Source: Blautia hominis
Lineage (GTDB): Bacteria > Bacillota > Clostridia > Lachnospirales > Lachnospiraceae
Length of the DNA stretch: 64,000 nt
Direction of reading: 5' to 3'
Assembly (NCBI GenBank): GCA_002270465.1
Contig: NQOF01000001.1
Span: forward strand, 560,501-624,500
The notes under the pieces are model-generated. The model saw only the letters and a list, made by a program, of their open reading frames with translations. It had not been told where the DNA came from and searched no databases. Shown piece after piece: positions 50,291-57,744 of this stretch; position 1 is the stretch's first letter, and every line of letters begins with the position of its first letter. The translations under genes were made by a program, and so were the position numbers.

Positions 50291-52663
50291 TTAATCTTCG
50301 TCTACATATCTCTGGATATTAGACGCATTTACATATTTTTTTGTCTCCTCGCCGTCGATGACAATAAGGGTGGGAGCCTGCATAACGCCGAACTTGCGGG
50401 CCAGTTCTGGATTCTTTTCCGCATCCACCAGCTCATAGTCCTCGCCTTCCAGCATCTGTTTTGCAATCTTACAGTTTGGGCAGGTTTCTGTAGTAAACAA
50501 GTATTTTGCCGTTACCTGTCCGGCATCTGCTTCCTCCATCCTAATCTCACGCTCCGTCACTGTTACCGAAGGGGTACTGCCCTTGAAGTCAGAATGGGCA
50601 ATATCGTAAACCGTACGGTTCTTGTATTCCTGGCTCTTACCGTCGTTCCAGTTCTGCACCGGACGGTAATAGCCTGTGATCCGGCTGTAAACTTCAGCTT
50701 TTTTGCCGCATTTGGGGCATACAAAATGTTCACCGGAGAGATAGCCATGGTCTTTGCAGACAGAATAAGTTGGTGACAGGGTATAATAAGGCAGACGGTA
50801 ATTCTGCGCAATCTTTCTCACCAGCGCTGCCGCTGCTTTCCAGTCAGGCAGCTTTTCTCCCAGGAACGCATGGAACACTGTGCCGGAGGTGTACAATGTC
50901 TGCAGTTCATCCTGAATATCCAGCGCATCGAAAATATCTGCTGTATAGTCCACCGGAAGATGGGAACTGTTGGTGTAATACGGAGTGTCTCCTTCGTTTC
51001 CTGCTGTTTTGATGTCCGGCCAGCGCTTTCTGTCGTGCTTTGCCAGACGGTAGGAAGTGGACTCTGCGGGAGTTGCTTCCAGGTTGTATAAATCGCCGTA
51101 CTCTTCCTGATAATCTTTCAGACGTTCTCTCATGTGGTCCAGCACACGCTTGGAGAATTCCTGGGTCCTCTCATCAGCCATGTCACATTTCAGCCATCTG
51201 GCATTTAGGCCGGCTTCGTTCATGCCCAGAAGACCAATGGTTGAAAAATGGTTCTCAAAGCTCCCCAGGTATCTCTTGGTGTATGGGTAGAGACCTTCAT
51301 CCAAAAGCTTTGTGATGACATCTCTCTTGATTTTCAGAGAGCGGGCTGAAATATCCATCATATGGTCCAGGTGGCGGAAGAAATCCTCCTCATCCTCTGC
51401 CAGATATGCGATCCTGGGCATGTTGATGGTCACAACACCCACAGACCCGGTGCTCTCCCCGGAACCAAAGAATCCCCCTGTTTTCTTTCTCAGCTCTCTT
51501 AAGTCAAGACGCAGGCGGCAGCACATACTGCGCACATCACTTGGCTCCATATCACTGTTTATGTAATTTGAAAAATATGGTGTTCCGTATTTTGAGGTCA
51601 TCTCAAACAATAACTTATTATTCTCTGTATCTGACCAGTCAAAATCCCTGGTAATGGAGTAAGTTGGGATCGGATACTGGAAACCACGTCCATTGGCATC
51701 TCCCTCGATCATCGTCTCGATGAATGCCTTGTTTACCATATCCATCTCTTTTTTGCAGTCTTTATACTTAAAGGGCATTTCCTGGCCGCCTACAATAGCC
51801 GGAAGCTCTGCCAGATCACCCGGAACGGTCCAGTCCAGGGTAATATTGGAGAATGGTGCCTGTGTTCCCCAGCGGCTCGGTGTATTGACGCCGTAGATAA
51901 AGGACTCCACACACTTTTTCACCTCGGGATAGCTCAAATTGTCAGCTTTGACAAAAGGTGCCAGGTATGTGTCAAAGGAAGAGAAAGCCTGTGCCCCCGC
52001 CCATTCATTCTGCATGATCCCCAGAAAGTTCACCATCTGGTTGCAGAGCACGCTCAGATGCTTGGCCGGGGATGAGGTGATCTTGCCTTCGATACCGCCC
52101 AGCCCTTCTTTGATCAGCTGTTTTAAGGACCAGCCGGCACAGTATCCTGTCAGCATGGACAGGTCATGGATATGGATATCCGCATTCCTGTGCGCCTCCG
52201 CAATCTCCGTGTCGTATATCTCAGACAGCCAGTAGTTGGCAGTCACCGCACCGGAGTTGCTTAAAATCAGTCCTCCCACGGAGTATGTTACTGTGGAATT
52301 CTCTTTTACTCTCCAGTCCTCCACCTTCACATAGCTGTTTACGATCTCTTTGTAGTCCAGGATCGTGGACTTCATATTGCGGATTTTTTCTCTCTGTTTT
52401 CTGTACAGGATATAGGACTTTGCCACATCAGAGTAACCGGCCTGGATCAGTACATTTTCCACACTGTCCTGAATATCCTCAACAGAAACTTTCCCCTTTA
52501 CGATTTTCTTCTGGAAATCTGATGTCACCCGGAGTGCCAGTAGATCCAGCATATCATTGCTGTATTCATTCTCCGTTGCATCAAATGCTTTCTTAACTGC
52601 TTCCGCAATTTTATCCAGCCGAAATTCTGCGATCTCCCCATCACGTTTTACTACCTGAAACAT
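50291..52663 (-). CDS. nrdD: Anaerobic ribonucleoside-triphosphate reductase with fused redoxin domain
   Basis: Class III NrdD reduces ribonucleotides to deoxyribonucleotides without oxygen, using a glycyl radical. The 790-aa protein has an ATP-cone (about 1-90), the barrel, and a Zn site (CKDHGY plus CPKCGKK). The glycyl-radical Gly is in SRITGYYRPVQNWNDGK (Gly664). Residues about 718-790 add a glutaredoxin/thioredoxin-like domain with CPNC (728-731) and a cis-Pro loop QAPT near 763-766. A fused redoxin points to a redoxin-dependent rather than formate-dependent enzyme; this is known for some NrdD subtypes and inferred here. The NrdG activase is not adjacent. RBS AAGGAGG. Confidence 0.94.
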   Translation of the reverse strand: MFQVVKRDGEIAEFRLDKIAEAVKKAFDATENEYSNDMLDLLALRVTSDFQKKIVKGKVSVEDIQDSVENVLIQAGYSDVAKSYILYRKQREKIRNMKSTILDYKEIVNSYVKVEDWRVKENSTVTYSVGGLILSNSGAVTANYWLSEIYDTEIAEAHRNADIHIHDLSMLTGYCAGWSLKQLIKEGLGGIEGKITSSPAKHLSVLCNQMVNFLGIMQNEWAGAQAFSSFDTYLAPFVKADNLSYPEVKKCVESFIYGVNTPSRWGTQAPFSNITLDWTVPGDLAELPAIVGGQEMPFKYKDCKKEMDMVNKAFIETMIEGDANGRGFQYPIPTYSITRDFDWSDTENNKLLFEMTSKYGTPYFSNYINSDMEPSDVRSMCCRLRLDLRELRKKTGGFFGSGESTGSVGVVTINMPRIAYLAEDEEDFFRHLDHMMDISARSLKIKRDVITKLLDEGLYPYTKRYLGSFENHFSTIGLLGMNEAGLNARWLKCDMADERTQEFSKRVLDHMRERLKDYQEEYGDLYNLEATPAESTSYRLAKHDRKRWPDIKTAGNEGDTPYYTNSSHLPVDYTADIFDALDIQDELQTLYTSGTVFHAFLGEKLPDWKAAAALVRKIAQNYRLPYYTLSPTYSVCKDHGYLSGEHFVCPKCGKKAEVYSRITGYYRPVQNWNDGKSQEYKNRTVYDIAHSDFKGSTPSVTVTEREIRMEEADAGQVTAKYLFTTETCPNCKIAKQMLEGEDYELVDAEKNPELARKFGVMQAPTLIVIDGEETKKYVNASNIQRYVDED

Positions 52664-52756
52664 TCCTCTTCCTCCTTATATGTAAAGAAGCAGGACCGTC
52701 TTTCCGTCCCGCCTCGCATTCACAGAGTATGGCCTCTGTATAAACGCTGTAGGTCT

Positions 52757-52785
52757 ATTGTAGCAAAGGTTATACTTTTCGTCAA
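52757..52785 (-). promoter_or_regulatory. Sigma-A promoter of nrdD
   Basis: On the minus strand, TTGACG (52780-52785) and TACAAT (52757-52762) are 17 bp apart, about 95 bp before the start codon. Confidence 0.65.
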
Positions 52786-52796
52786 CCGTAAAAACT

Positions 52797-52808
52797 ACCA
52801 TATATTGT
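52797..52808. promoter_or_regulatory. NrdR-like box 1
   Basis: ACCATATATTGT resembles the NrdR operator and forms an inverted pair with box 2, 31 bp away centre to centre. It lies just upstream of the nrdD -35. Confidence 0.6.
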
Positions 52809-52827
52809 AAACATTCTTTTAATATTT

Positions 52828-52839
52828 CCAATATATGGT
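52828..52839. promoter_or_regulatory. NrdR-like box 2
   Basis: CCAATATATGGT is the near reverse complement of box 1. The 31-bp spacing is about three helical turns, the usual NrdR arrangement. Confidence 0.6.
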
Positions 52840-52906
52840 AGTTTATTAATTAAATTATTAATTCAACGTTTGCGTAAATTCCCACAAACATCCATCCGGA
52901 CATGGA

Positions 52907-54148
52907 CTACAGGCGTCCTAAAATATCCTTCGGAACCCTTGCTTTTACTGCGATCCCGCCCTCTGTGTACTCCTCCTCCATAAGCTGTCCGTACTTACGG
53001 ATCTGCTGCAGGATCCCTGCATCTTTATAAGGAATCACACGCTCCAGATAAATCTGGTTTTCTGTCACAATTTTTTCCAGCACCTCTCTCAGACGGTCCA
53101 GACCATCACCTGTCTTAGCTGAAATACGCAGTACATGGTTGGCATTAAAATCATGGAGTATCTGTTCCTCTGCCAGTTTGTCCTGTTTATTAAAAAGTGT
53201 AACTATTTTTTTATTGGTCACTTCCAGTTCCTGCAGGGTGTCATATACCACACGCATCTGATCTTCCATCTGCGGATTGGACGCGTCTACCACATGTAAA
53301 ATAATATCGGCATACTTCGCTTCCTCCAGGGTGCTTTTAAACGCCTCGATCAGATGATGAGGCAGTTTCCGGATAAACCCTACGGTGTCTGTGAGGTAAA
53401 TTCTGGTTCCTTTGGATAACTCCAGCATTCTGGTAGTCGGATCCAGAGTGGCGAACAACTTATCCTCTGAAAGCACGCCAGCATCTGTCAGTGTATTCAA
53501 GAGCGTGGATTTTCCTGCATTGGTATAACCCACAATGGCTGCTGTCATGACACGGTCTCTTTTTCTGCCCTCTCTCAGAAGCTCTCTGTGACGCTTCACC
53601 TGCTCAAGCTCCCTCTTTAACTGGGAAATCCTCTCTTTGATCAAACGCCTGTCCATCTCCAGCTTCTTCTCACCAGGGCCTCTGGTCCCAATACCGCCGC
53701 CCAAGCGGGACAGGGAATTGCGCAGTCCCACAAGACGGACTGCCCGGTAACGGAGCTGTGCCAGCTCCACTTGGATCTTTCCTTCGCTTGTGGACGCATG
53801 GTCCGCAAAAATATCAAGTATCAAAAGGGTCCTGTCCATCACCTTACAGTCCAGCTCCTGCTGCAGGTTGTTCATCTGTACCGGTGACAGCTCATCATCG
53901 CAGATGATCCCTGTGGCATCCAGGGCTGTGAGCAGCATTTTCAGCTCCTCCATCTTGCCTTTTCCCACATAGGTACCGGGATGGATCCGTTCTCTTTTCT
54001 GGATGACCGTGCCCACCACAAGTGCCCCCGCCGTCTTAGCAAGCTCTGCAAGCTCTTCCACGGATTCCACGGTATCATCGCCGTCGCCTTCCTGAACTCC
54101 TACCAGGATAACGCGCTCCTCTATTTCGTTTAAATCGTATAACTCCAT
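52907..54148 (-). CDS. hflX: GTPase HflX
   Basis: HflX is a ribosome-associated GTPase that splits stalled 70S ribosomes. The 413-aa protein has the HflX N-terminal domain with its glycine-rich segment GGGIGTRGPGEKKLE (150-164), a helical linker, then the G domain: G1 GYTNAGKST (207-215), G3 DTVGF and G4 NKQD. RBS TAGGAG. It is followed on the minus strand by nrdD after a 243-bp gap with the nrdD control region. Confidence 0.95.
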   Translation of the reverse strand: MELYDLNEIEERVILVGVQEGDGDDTVESVEELAELAKTAGALVVGTVIQKRERIHPGTYVGKGKMEELKMLLTALDATGIICDDELSPVQMNNLQQELDCKVMDRTLLILDIFADHASTSEGKIQVELAQLRYRAVRLVGLRNSLSRLGGGIGTRGPGEKKLEMDRRLIKERISQLKRELEQVKRHRELLREGRKRDRVMTAAIVGYTNAGKSTLLNTLTDAGVLSEDKLFATLDPTTRMLELSKGTRIYLTDTVGFIRKLPHHLIEAFKSTLEEAKYADIILHVVDASNPQMEDQMRVVYDTLQELEVTNKKIVTLFNKQDKLAEEQILHDFNANHVLRISAKTGDGLDRLREVLEKIVTENQIYLERVIPYKDAGILQQIRKYGQLMEEEYTEGGIAVKARVPKDILGRL

Positions 54149-54352
54149 ATATATCTCCTATGATCCGCCTGTGTTACTTCTGCTTGCCGCCTGCGGGCCT
54201 AACTGCCATGTGCAGAGATACCGGCTATATGGTAACTTCCAAAATAACGCAACACGGATTTTCATAAATAAAACTGTCTTACCATCATAACGCTTTTTCT
54301 ATATGCTGACAAGGGGACATTTTTCACAAAAACAATGGCGGACAGATGTTTT

Positions 54353-54495
54353 GTTACTGTACACAGGCCACTGTACCGGGAGGCGTTTTCATGCCGGAAG
54401 CATGAAAATCCCGAGGCAGCCAGCGCGATATGGGGTAGAATGCCCCATATCTGTGCATCGCGAAGCGTGTTACTGGACACGGAGTGTACAGTAAC
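54353..54495. repeat. Element C: 143-bp palindromic hairpin-rich repeat
   Basis: The ends GTTACTGTACAC and GTGTACAGTAAC are perfect inverted repeats. Inside are a CATG-type hairpin (TTTTCATG/CATGAAAA) within CGGGA/TCCCG and a perfect GATATGGGG/CCCCATATC stem. The last 27 bp (54469-54495) form a GTTACTG...CAGTAAC unit. GATGTTTT flanks it at 54345-54352 and 54498-54505. Confidence 0.75.
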
Positions 54496-54616
54496 ACGAT
54501 GTTTTCTCGAAAGGGAAACTGCCCAACACATTGGTGGAAATAATTTTGACGGTATGATAAAATAATAAGGACCCGCGACATAAGGGAAATACTTTTACGA
54601 TAAAAGAGGGAATAGG

Positions 54617-55510
54617 ATGAAATGTGTCATAAATGGAACCACATTTGATTACCACAAAAATTTTCAGGATAATAAAGATCTGCGTAACTGTTTAAATCGT
54701 TTGGCCGGAGAAACTTTTGGCGGCCTGTCCTTTGAAAAATGGTATGAACAGGGCTTCTGGACTGAAAAGACCACCCCATACGCACTGTTTGACGGCAATA
54801 ACTGTGTGGCAAATATCTTTGCCACTGTTTTTCACGTGATCTTTCAGAAGGAAGAGAAGACTTATATTCAGCTCGGTACGGTTATGACCGCTCCCGCGTA
54901 CAGAAACAGAGGTTTGAGCCGGTTTTTAATGCATGAGATACTGAAAGAATGGAAAGACGATTGTGACGCAGTCTATCTGTACGCTAATGACCGGGCCGTT
55001 GATTTTTATCCCAAATTTGGATTTACAGAAGTAAACGAGTATCAGTACAGCAGACCCATCTCCGCCCGAAAGGGAAGTCTTCGGAAACTGAATATAGAGA
55101 ATCCTGCTGACAGGGCAATTCTGATCAAAAAAATCCAATGCGGAAATCCGTTTGCATCTGTTGCGATGCCCGGCAGTACAGAAATTGTCATGTTTCATTG
55201 TATCATGTCCCAAAAGGACAATATATACTTCTTACCTAAATACGATGCAGTTGTTGTGGCCCAACAAGAGGGAGATACTTTGTTATGCTATGATGTTTTC
55301 TGCGGTGAAGATGCTCATCCGGAAGATATTTTATCCGTCACTGCAGATGAACACTGCCGCAAAGTCTGCTTAGGATTTACACCGAAGGATAACCTTTCGT
55401 TTGGACCGGCTGTTTTTAGAGAAGAGGATACACATCTTTTTGTACTTCAGGAAAAAGACAATATTTTCAGAGATAACCTATTGATGTTTCCTATGCTTTG
55501 TCATACATAA
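54617..55510 (+). CDS. GNAT-family N-acetyltransferase
   Basis: The 297-aa protein has a GNAT core in its first half: the acetyl-CoA-binding motif A is QLGTVMTAPAYRNRGLSRFLMHEIL (about 82-106), and FYPKFGFTEV is the motif B end. The C-terminal half has no recognised domain; a two-part, Eis-like layout is possible but unproven. No target is predictable. RBS GAGGGAATAGG. It is the only plus-strand gene between hflX and the ABC operon and is read away from the palindromic repeat. Confidence 0.88.
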   Translation: MKCVINGTTFDYHKNFQDNKDLRNCLNRLAGETFGGLSFEKWYEQGFWTEKTTPYALFDGNNCVANIFATVFHVIFQKEEKTYIQLGTVMTAPAYRNRGLSRFLMHEILKEWKDDCDAVYLYANDRAVDFYPKFGFTEVNEYQYSRPISARKGSLRKLNIENPADRAILIKKIQCGNPFASVAMPGSTEIVMFHCIMSQKDNIYFLPKYDAVVVAQQEGDTLLCYDVFCGEDAHPEDILSVTADEHCRKVCLGFTPKDNLSFGPAVFREEDTHLFVLQEKDNIFRDNLLMFPMLCHT

Positions 55511-55518
55511 AGGGTAAA

Positions 55519-55606
55519 AAAATGCAGAGCCAGCACCTTGTCATCTACAGCCTGCGGCATTACAAAGGCGCCGCAGGCTGGGAATTACAAGGTTGTCCGG
55601 CTCTGG
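55519..55606. terminator. Long two-part stem after the GNAT gene
   Basis: AGAGCCAGCACCTTGT pairs with ACAAGGTTGTCCGGCTCT around an inner stem CAGCCTGCGGC/GCCGCAGGCTG. It lies between convergent genes and may stop transcription of both, though no long T run follows. Confidence 0.5.
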
Positions 55607-55624
55607 TGATTCGGTCAAATGCTT

Positions 55625-56269
55625 TTATGAACATTCTTTTTTCTCGTATATTTTTAATGATATAATGTAGGATACGGCGGTAAATACAATGCAAAACCCG
55701 CAAAAACACACAACTGCCAAATTACGATTTCTGTTTAAAATTTCCGTCATAGAAGTAAAAAACTCAGAGTTTGTAAACATACTTACAGCAAATCCCATCA
55801 ACACCACGGTTCCTGAAAGTATATATTGAACCCTTATTACTCCTACCTTATATACAATGGGGATAAAAATTCCAATTAATATAATATAAACAGACATTGC
55901 CTGCAAAATCTGCCATATATACAGAAGCTTTCTACCCATAATCAGAGCAACCACTTCGTATCCTGTCGTACAAAGCAGAAAAAATGCACTCATTACCAAA
56001 TATCTCACAGCCACCAATATTTTCTTTGAACATGGGGCACACAAAAGAGCAATTTCACCACCAGGATATTTTTCTTCCTCCATGCAGATATTTCCATAAA
56101 GAATTATTCCCAAAATGTTGACCATAATCAAAAGAGGTACAGCTCCCACTTCTAATCCTCTGTTCACTTTCAAATTCAGGAAAACCGGCATACCAATGAT
56201 AAATACGATCATAACCGGAAGATTTTTTTTAGTCAGCCTGACATCTTTCATAAACAGCGCTTTTACCAT
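55625..56269 (-). CDS. ABC-2-type membrane subunit
   Basis: The roughly 214-aa membrane protein has about six helices, beginning MVKALFMKDVRLTKKN and ending VSYIISLKIYEKKECS. Such permeases pair with the ATPase of GntR-linked operons. The ATG at 56269 follows GGAGAG and overlaps the ATPase gene by 41 bp; the frame extends 23 codons upstream. The substrate is unknown. Confidence 0.85.
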   Translation of the reverse strand: MVKALFMKDVRLTKKNLPVMIVFIIGMPVFLNLKVNRGLEVGAVPLLIMVNILGIILYGNICMEEEKYPGGEIALLCAPCSKKILVAVRYLVMSAFFLLCTTGYEVVALIMGRKLLYIWQILQAMSVYIILIGIFIPIVYKVGVIRVQYILSGTVVLMGFAVSMFTNSEFFTSMTEILNRNRNLAVVCFCGFCIVFTAVSYIISLKIYEKKECS

Positions 56270-57140
56270 ATTCCATACTCTCCTTTCCCATACATGCCAT
56301 GAGTATTTCTTCCATATCCGGCTTCTCAAACAGCGCATCCGGAACCAGGCGTCTTATGTCCTCCATCCTGCCGGTAACACCGGTAAAGCCATATTTTGTT
56401 TTTTGGAGGCTGATAAACAGTTCCTCTGCCTCCCTGCTCAAGTCTCTCATGTCCCCTTTTGCGACCCTGTATTCTTCCATGAGAATATCTTTTTCCTTTT
56501 GAAATACAATTCTGCCTTTGTCAATGAGAATCACAATATCAGCTACCTTTTCTATATCTGTAGCGATATGAGTGGAAAAAAACACGCCTCTCCCCTCCCG
56601 CTCCATGTATTCTCTAAGGCTTTCCAGGATCTGTGCTCTGGTGATCAGGTCAAGTCCGCTGGAGGGTTCATCCATAACTAAAAACTCCGCATGATGGGAC
56701 ATGGCAAGAGCCAGGGAAAATTTAACTTTCATCCCTCTTGACAACTCCTGTATCTTTTGTTTCTCATTTAAGTTAAATTTCCGTATCCAGTCTTTATACA
56801 CCGAATCATCCCAGTTCTTATAAAGGGAGGCGAAAAGAGCGGCTGTCTCTTTTAACGTAAACATTCCGTAAAAACCTCCGTTATCGGTAACCACACCGAT
56901 CCGGTTCTTAATTTCCTGTTCCCTCTCCCTCTTTTCATTCATATCCATTCCCAGAATGTTTACCTGACCGCCGTCTTTGTGTATCAGATTCAAGATGGCA
57001 CGGATGGTAGTTGTCTTGCCGGCACCATTGTTCCCCACAAATCCGGCAATGCATCCCTCCGGTATAGTAAAGCTTACATCCTGAAGTTCAAATCTGGCAT
57101 ACTTCTTTCTTAAATCCCTTACTTCCAGCACATTATCCAT
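56229..57140 (-). CDS. ABC transporter ATP-binding protein
   Basis: The 303-aa ATPase has Walker A GNNGAGKTTT (about 36-45), a signature LSRGMKVKFSLA and Walker B FLVMDEPSSGLD. A Gly-for-Gln-type signature (LSRGM) is common in this YtrB-like group. A C-terminal domain of about 90 residues follows. It overlaps both the regulator (8 bp) and the permease, so the three genes are one tightly coupled unit. Confidence 0.93.
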   Translation of the reverse strand: MDNVLEVRDLRKKYARFELQDVSFTIPEGCIAGFVGNNGAGKTTTIRAILNLIHKDGGQVNILGMDMNEKREREQEIKNRIGVVTDNGGFYGMFTLKETAALFASLYKNWDDSVYKDWIRKFNLNEKQKIQELSRGMKVKFSLALAMSHHAEFLVMDEPSSGLDLITRAQILESLREYMEREGRGVFFSTHIATDIEKVADIVILIDKGRIVFQKEKDILMEEYRVAKGDMRDLSREAEELFISLQKTKYGFTGVTGRMEDIRRLVPDALFEKPDMEEILMACMGKESMEYGKSAVYERCQAD

Positions 57141-57516
57141 TTCCTATCTCCTCACTTAAAATGTCAATCATTTCCATGATCTCCTCTTTCCCGATATCCA
57201 GCATGGACGCCAGCTTCAAAGCCTCCATGAGCTTTTCCTCGATCATTCTCCGCTTCGATTCCCTGAAAAGCTCAGTATTCCCGGCCTTAACAAAAGTCCC
57301 CAGCCCTACCTGGCTCACTACAAATCCTTCTTTTTCCAGTTCCTCGTAAACTCTCCGGATGGTCAGCACACTGACCTTCAGATCATTGGCAAAACTGCGG
57401 ATAGAGGGAAGCAGCTCCCCCTCCTGCAGCTCTCCGCTCAGGATATTCTCTTTGATCTGCTCCATGATCTGCTGGTATAACGGTTCATTGGCACTGTTTG
57501 ATATGGTTATCTTCAT
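57133..57516 (-). CDS. GntR-family regulator (YtrA subfamily)
   Basis: The 127-aa protein has only a GntR winged helix (MKITISNSANEPLYQQIMEQIKENILSG ... VSVLTIRRVYEELEKEGFVVSQVGLGTFV) plus a short C-terminal helix (about 85-127), as in YtrA-type regulators that control adjacent ABC operons in response to cell-wall antibiotics or other stress. RBS GGGGTGA. Its promoter at 57552-57580 overlaps an inverted repeat, so it probably represses its own operon. Confidence 0.92.
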   Translation of the reverse strand: MKITISNSANEPLYQQIMEQIKENILSGELQEGELLPSIRSFANDLKVSVLTIRRVYEELEKEGFVVSQVGLGTFVKAGNTELFRESKRRMIEEKLMEALKLASMLDIGKEEIMEMIDILSEEIGNG

Positions 57517-57529
57517 GACTCACCCCTTT

Positions 57530-57560
57530 AGTGTGTATCTCTATACATCACACTATACAC
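57530..57560. promoter_or_regulatory. Candidate YtrA-type operator
   Basis: AGTGT-N15-ACACT (57530-57554) nests with GTGTAT-N16-ATACAC (57533-57560). It covers the -10 and the start region of the gntR promoter. Confidence 0.5.
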
Positions 57561-57580
57561 TTATATATCATCATTGTCAA
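57552..57580 (-). promoter_or_regulatory. Promoter of the gntR-ABC operon
   Basis: On the minus strand, TTGACA (57575-57580) and TATAGT (57552-57557) are separated by 17 bp. Confidence 0.75.
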
Positions 57581-57647
57581 TACTGGAACGAAAAAAGCTT
57601 GAAAGACTGGGATCTCAATCTCACCGGGATAACGGATTCTTTAAAAT

Positions 57648-57702
57648 AAAAAGCCCCGTCAAGAATGCTTCGCCTCGAGGCAAGTTCTTGATAGGACTTT
57701 TT
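57648..57702 (-). terminator. Terminator of the GH78 gene
   Basis: AAAAAG...GTCAAGAA pairs with TTCTTGAT...CTTTTT around an inner CTTCGCCTCGAGG-type stem. Confidence 0.7.
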
Positions 57703-57744
57703 ATGAAGATATCCATTCAACACTATATTGAAATGAAAAGAGAC

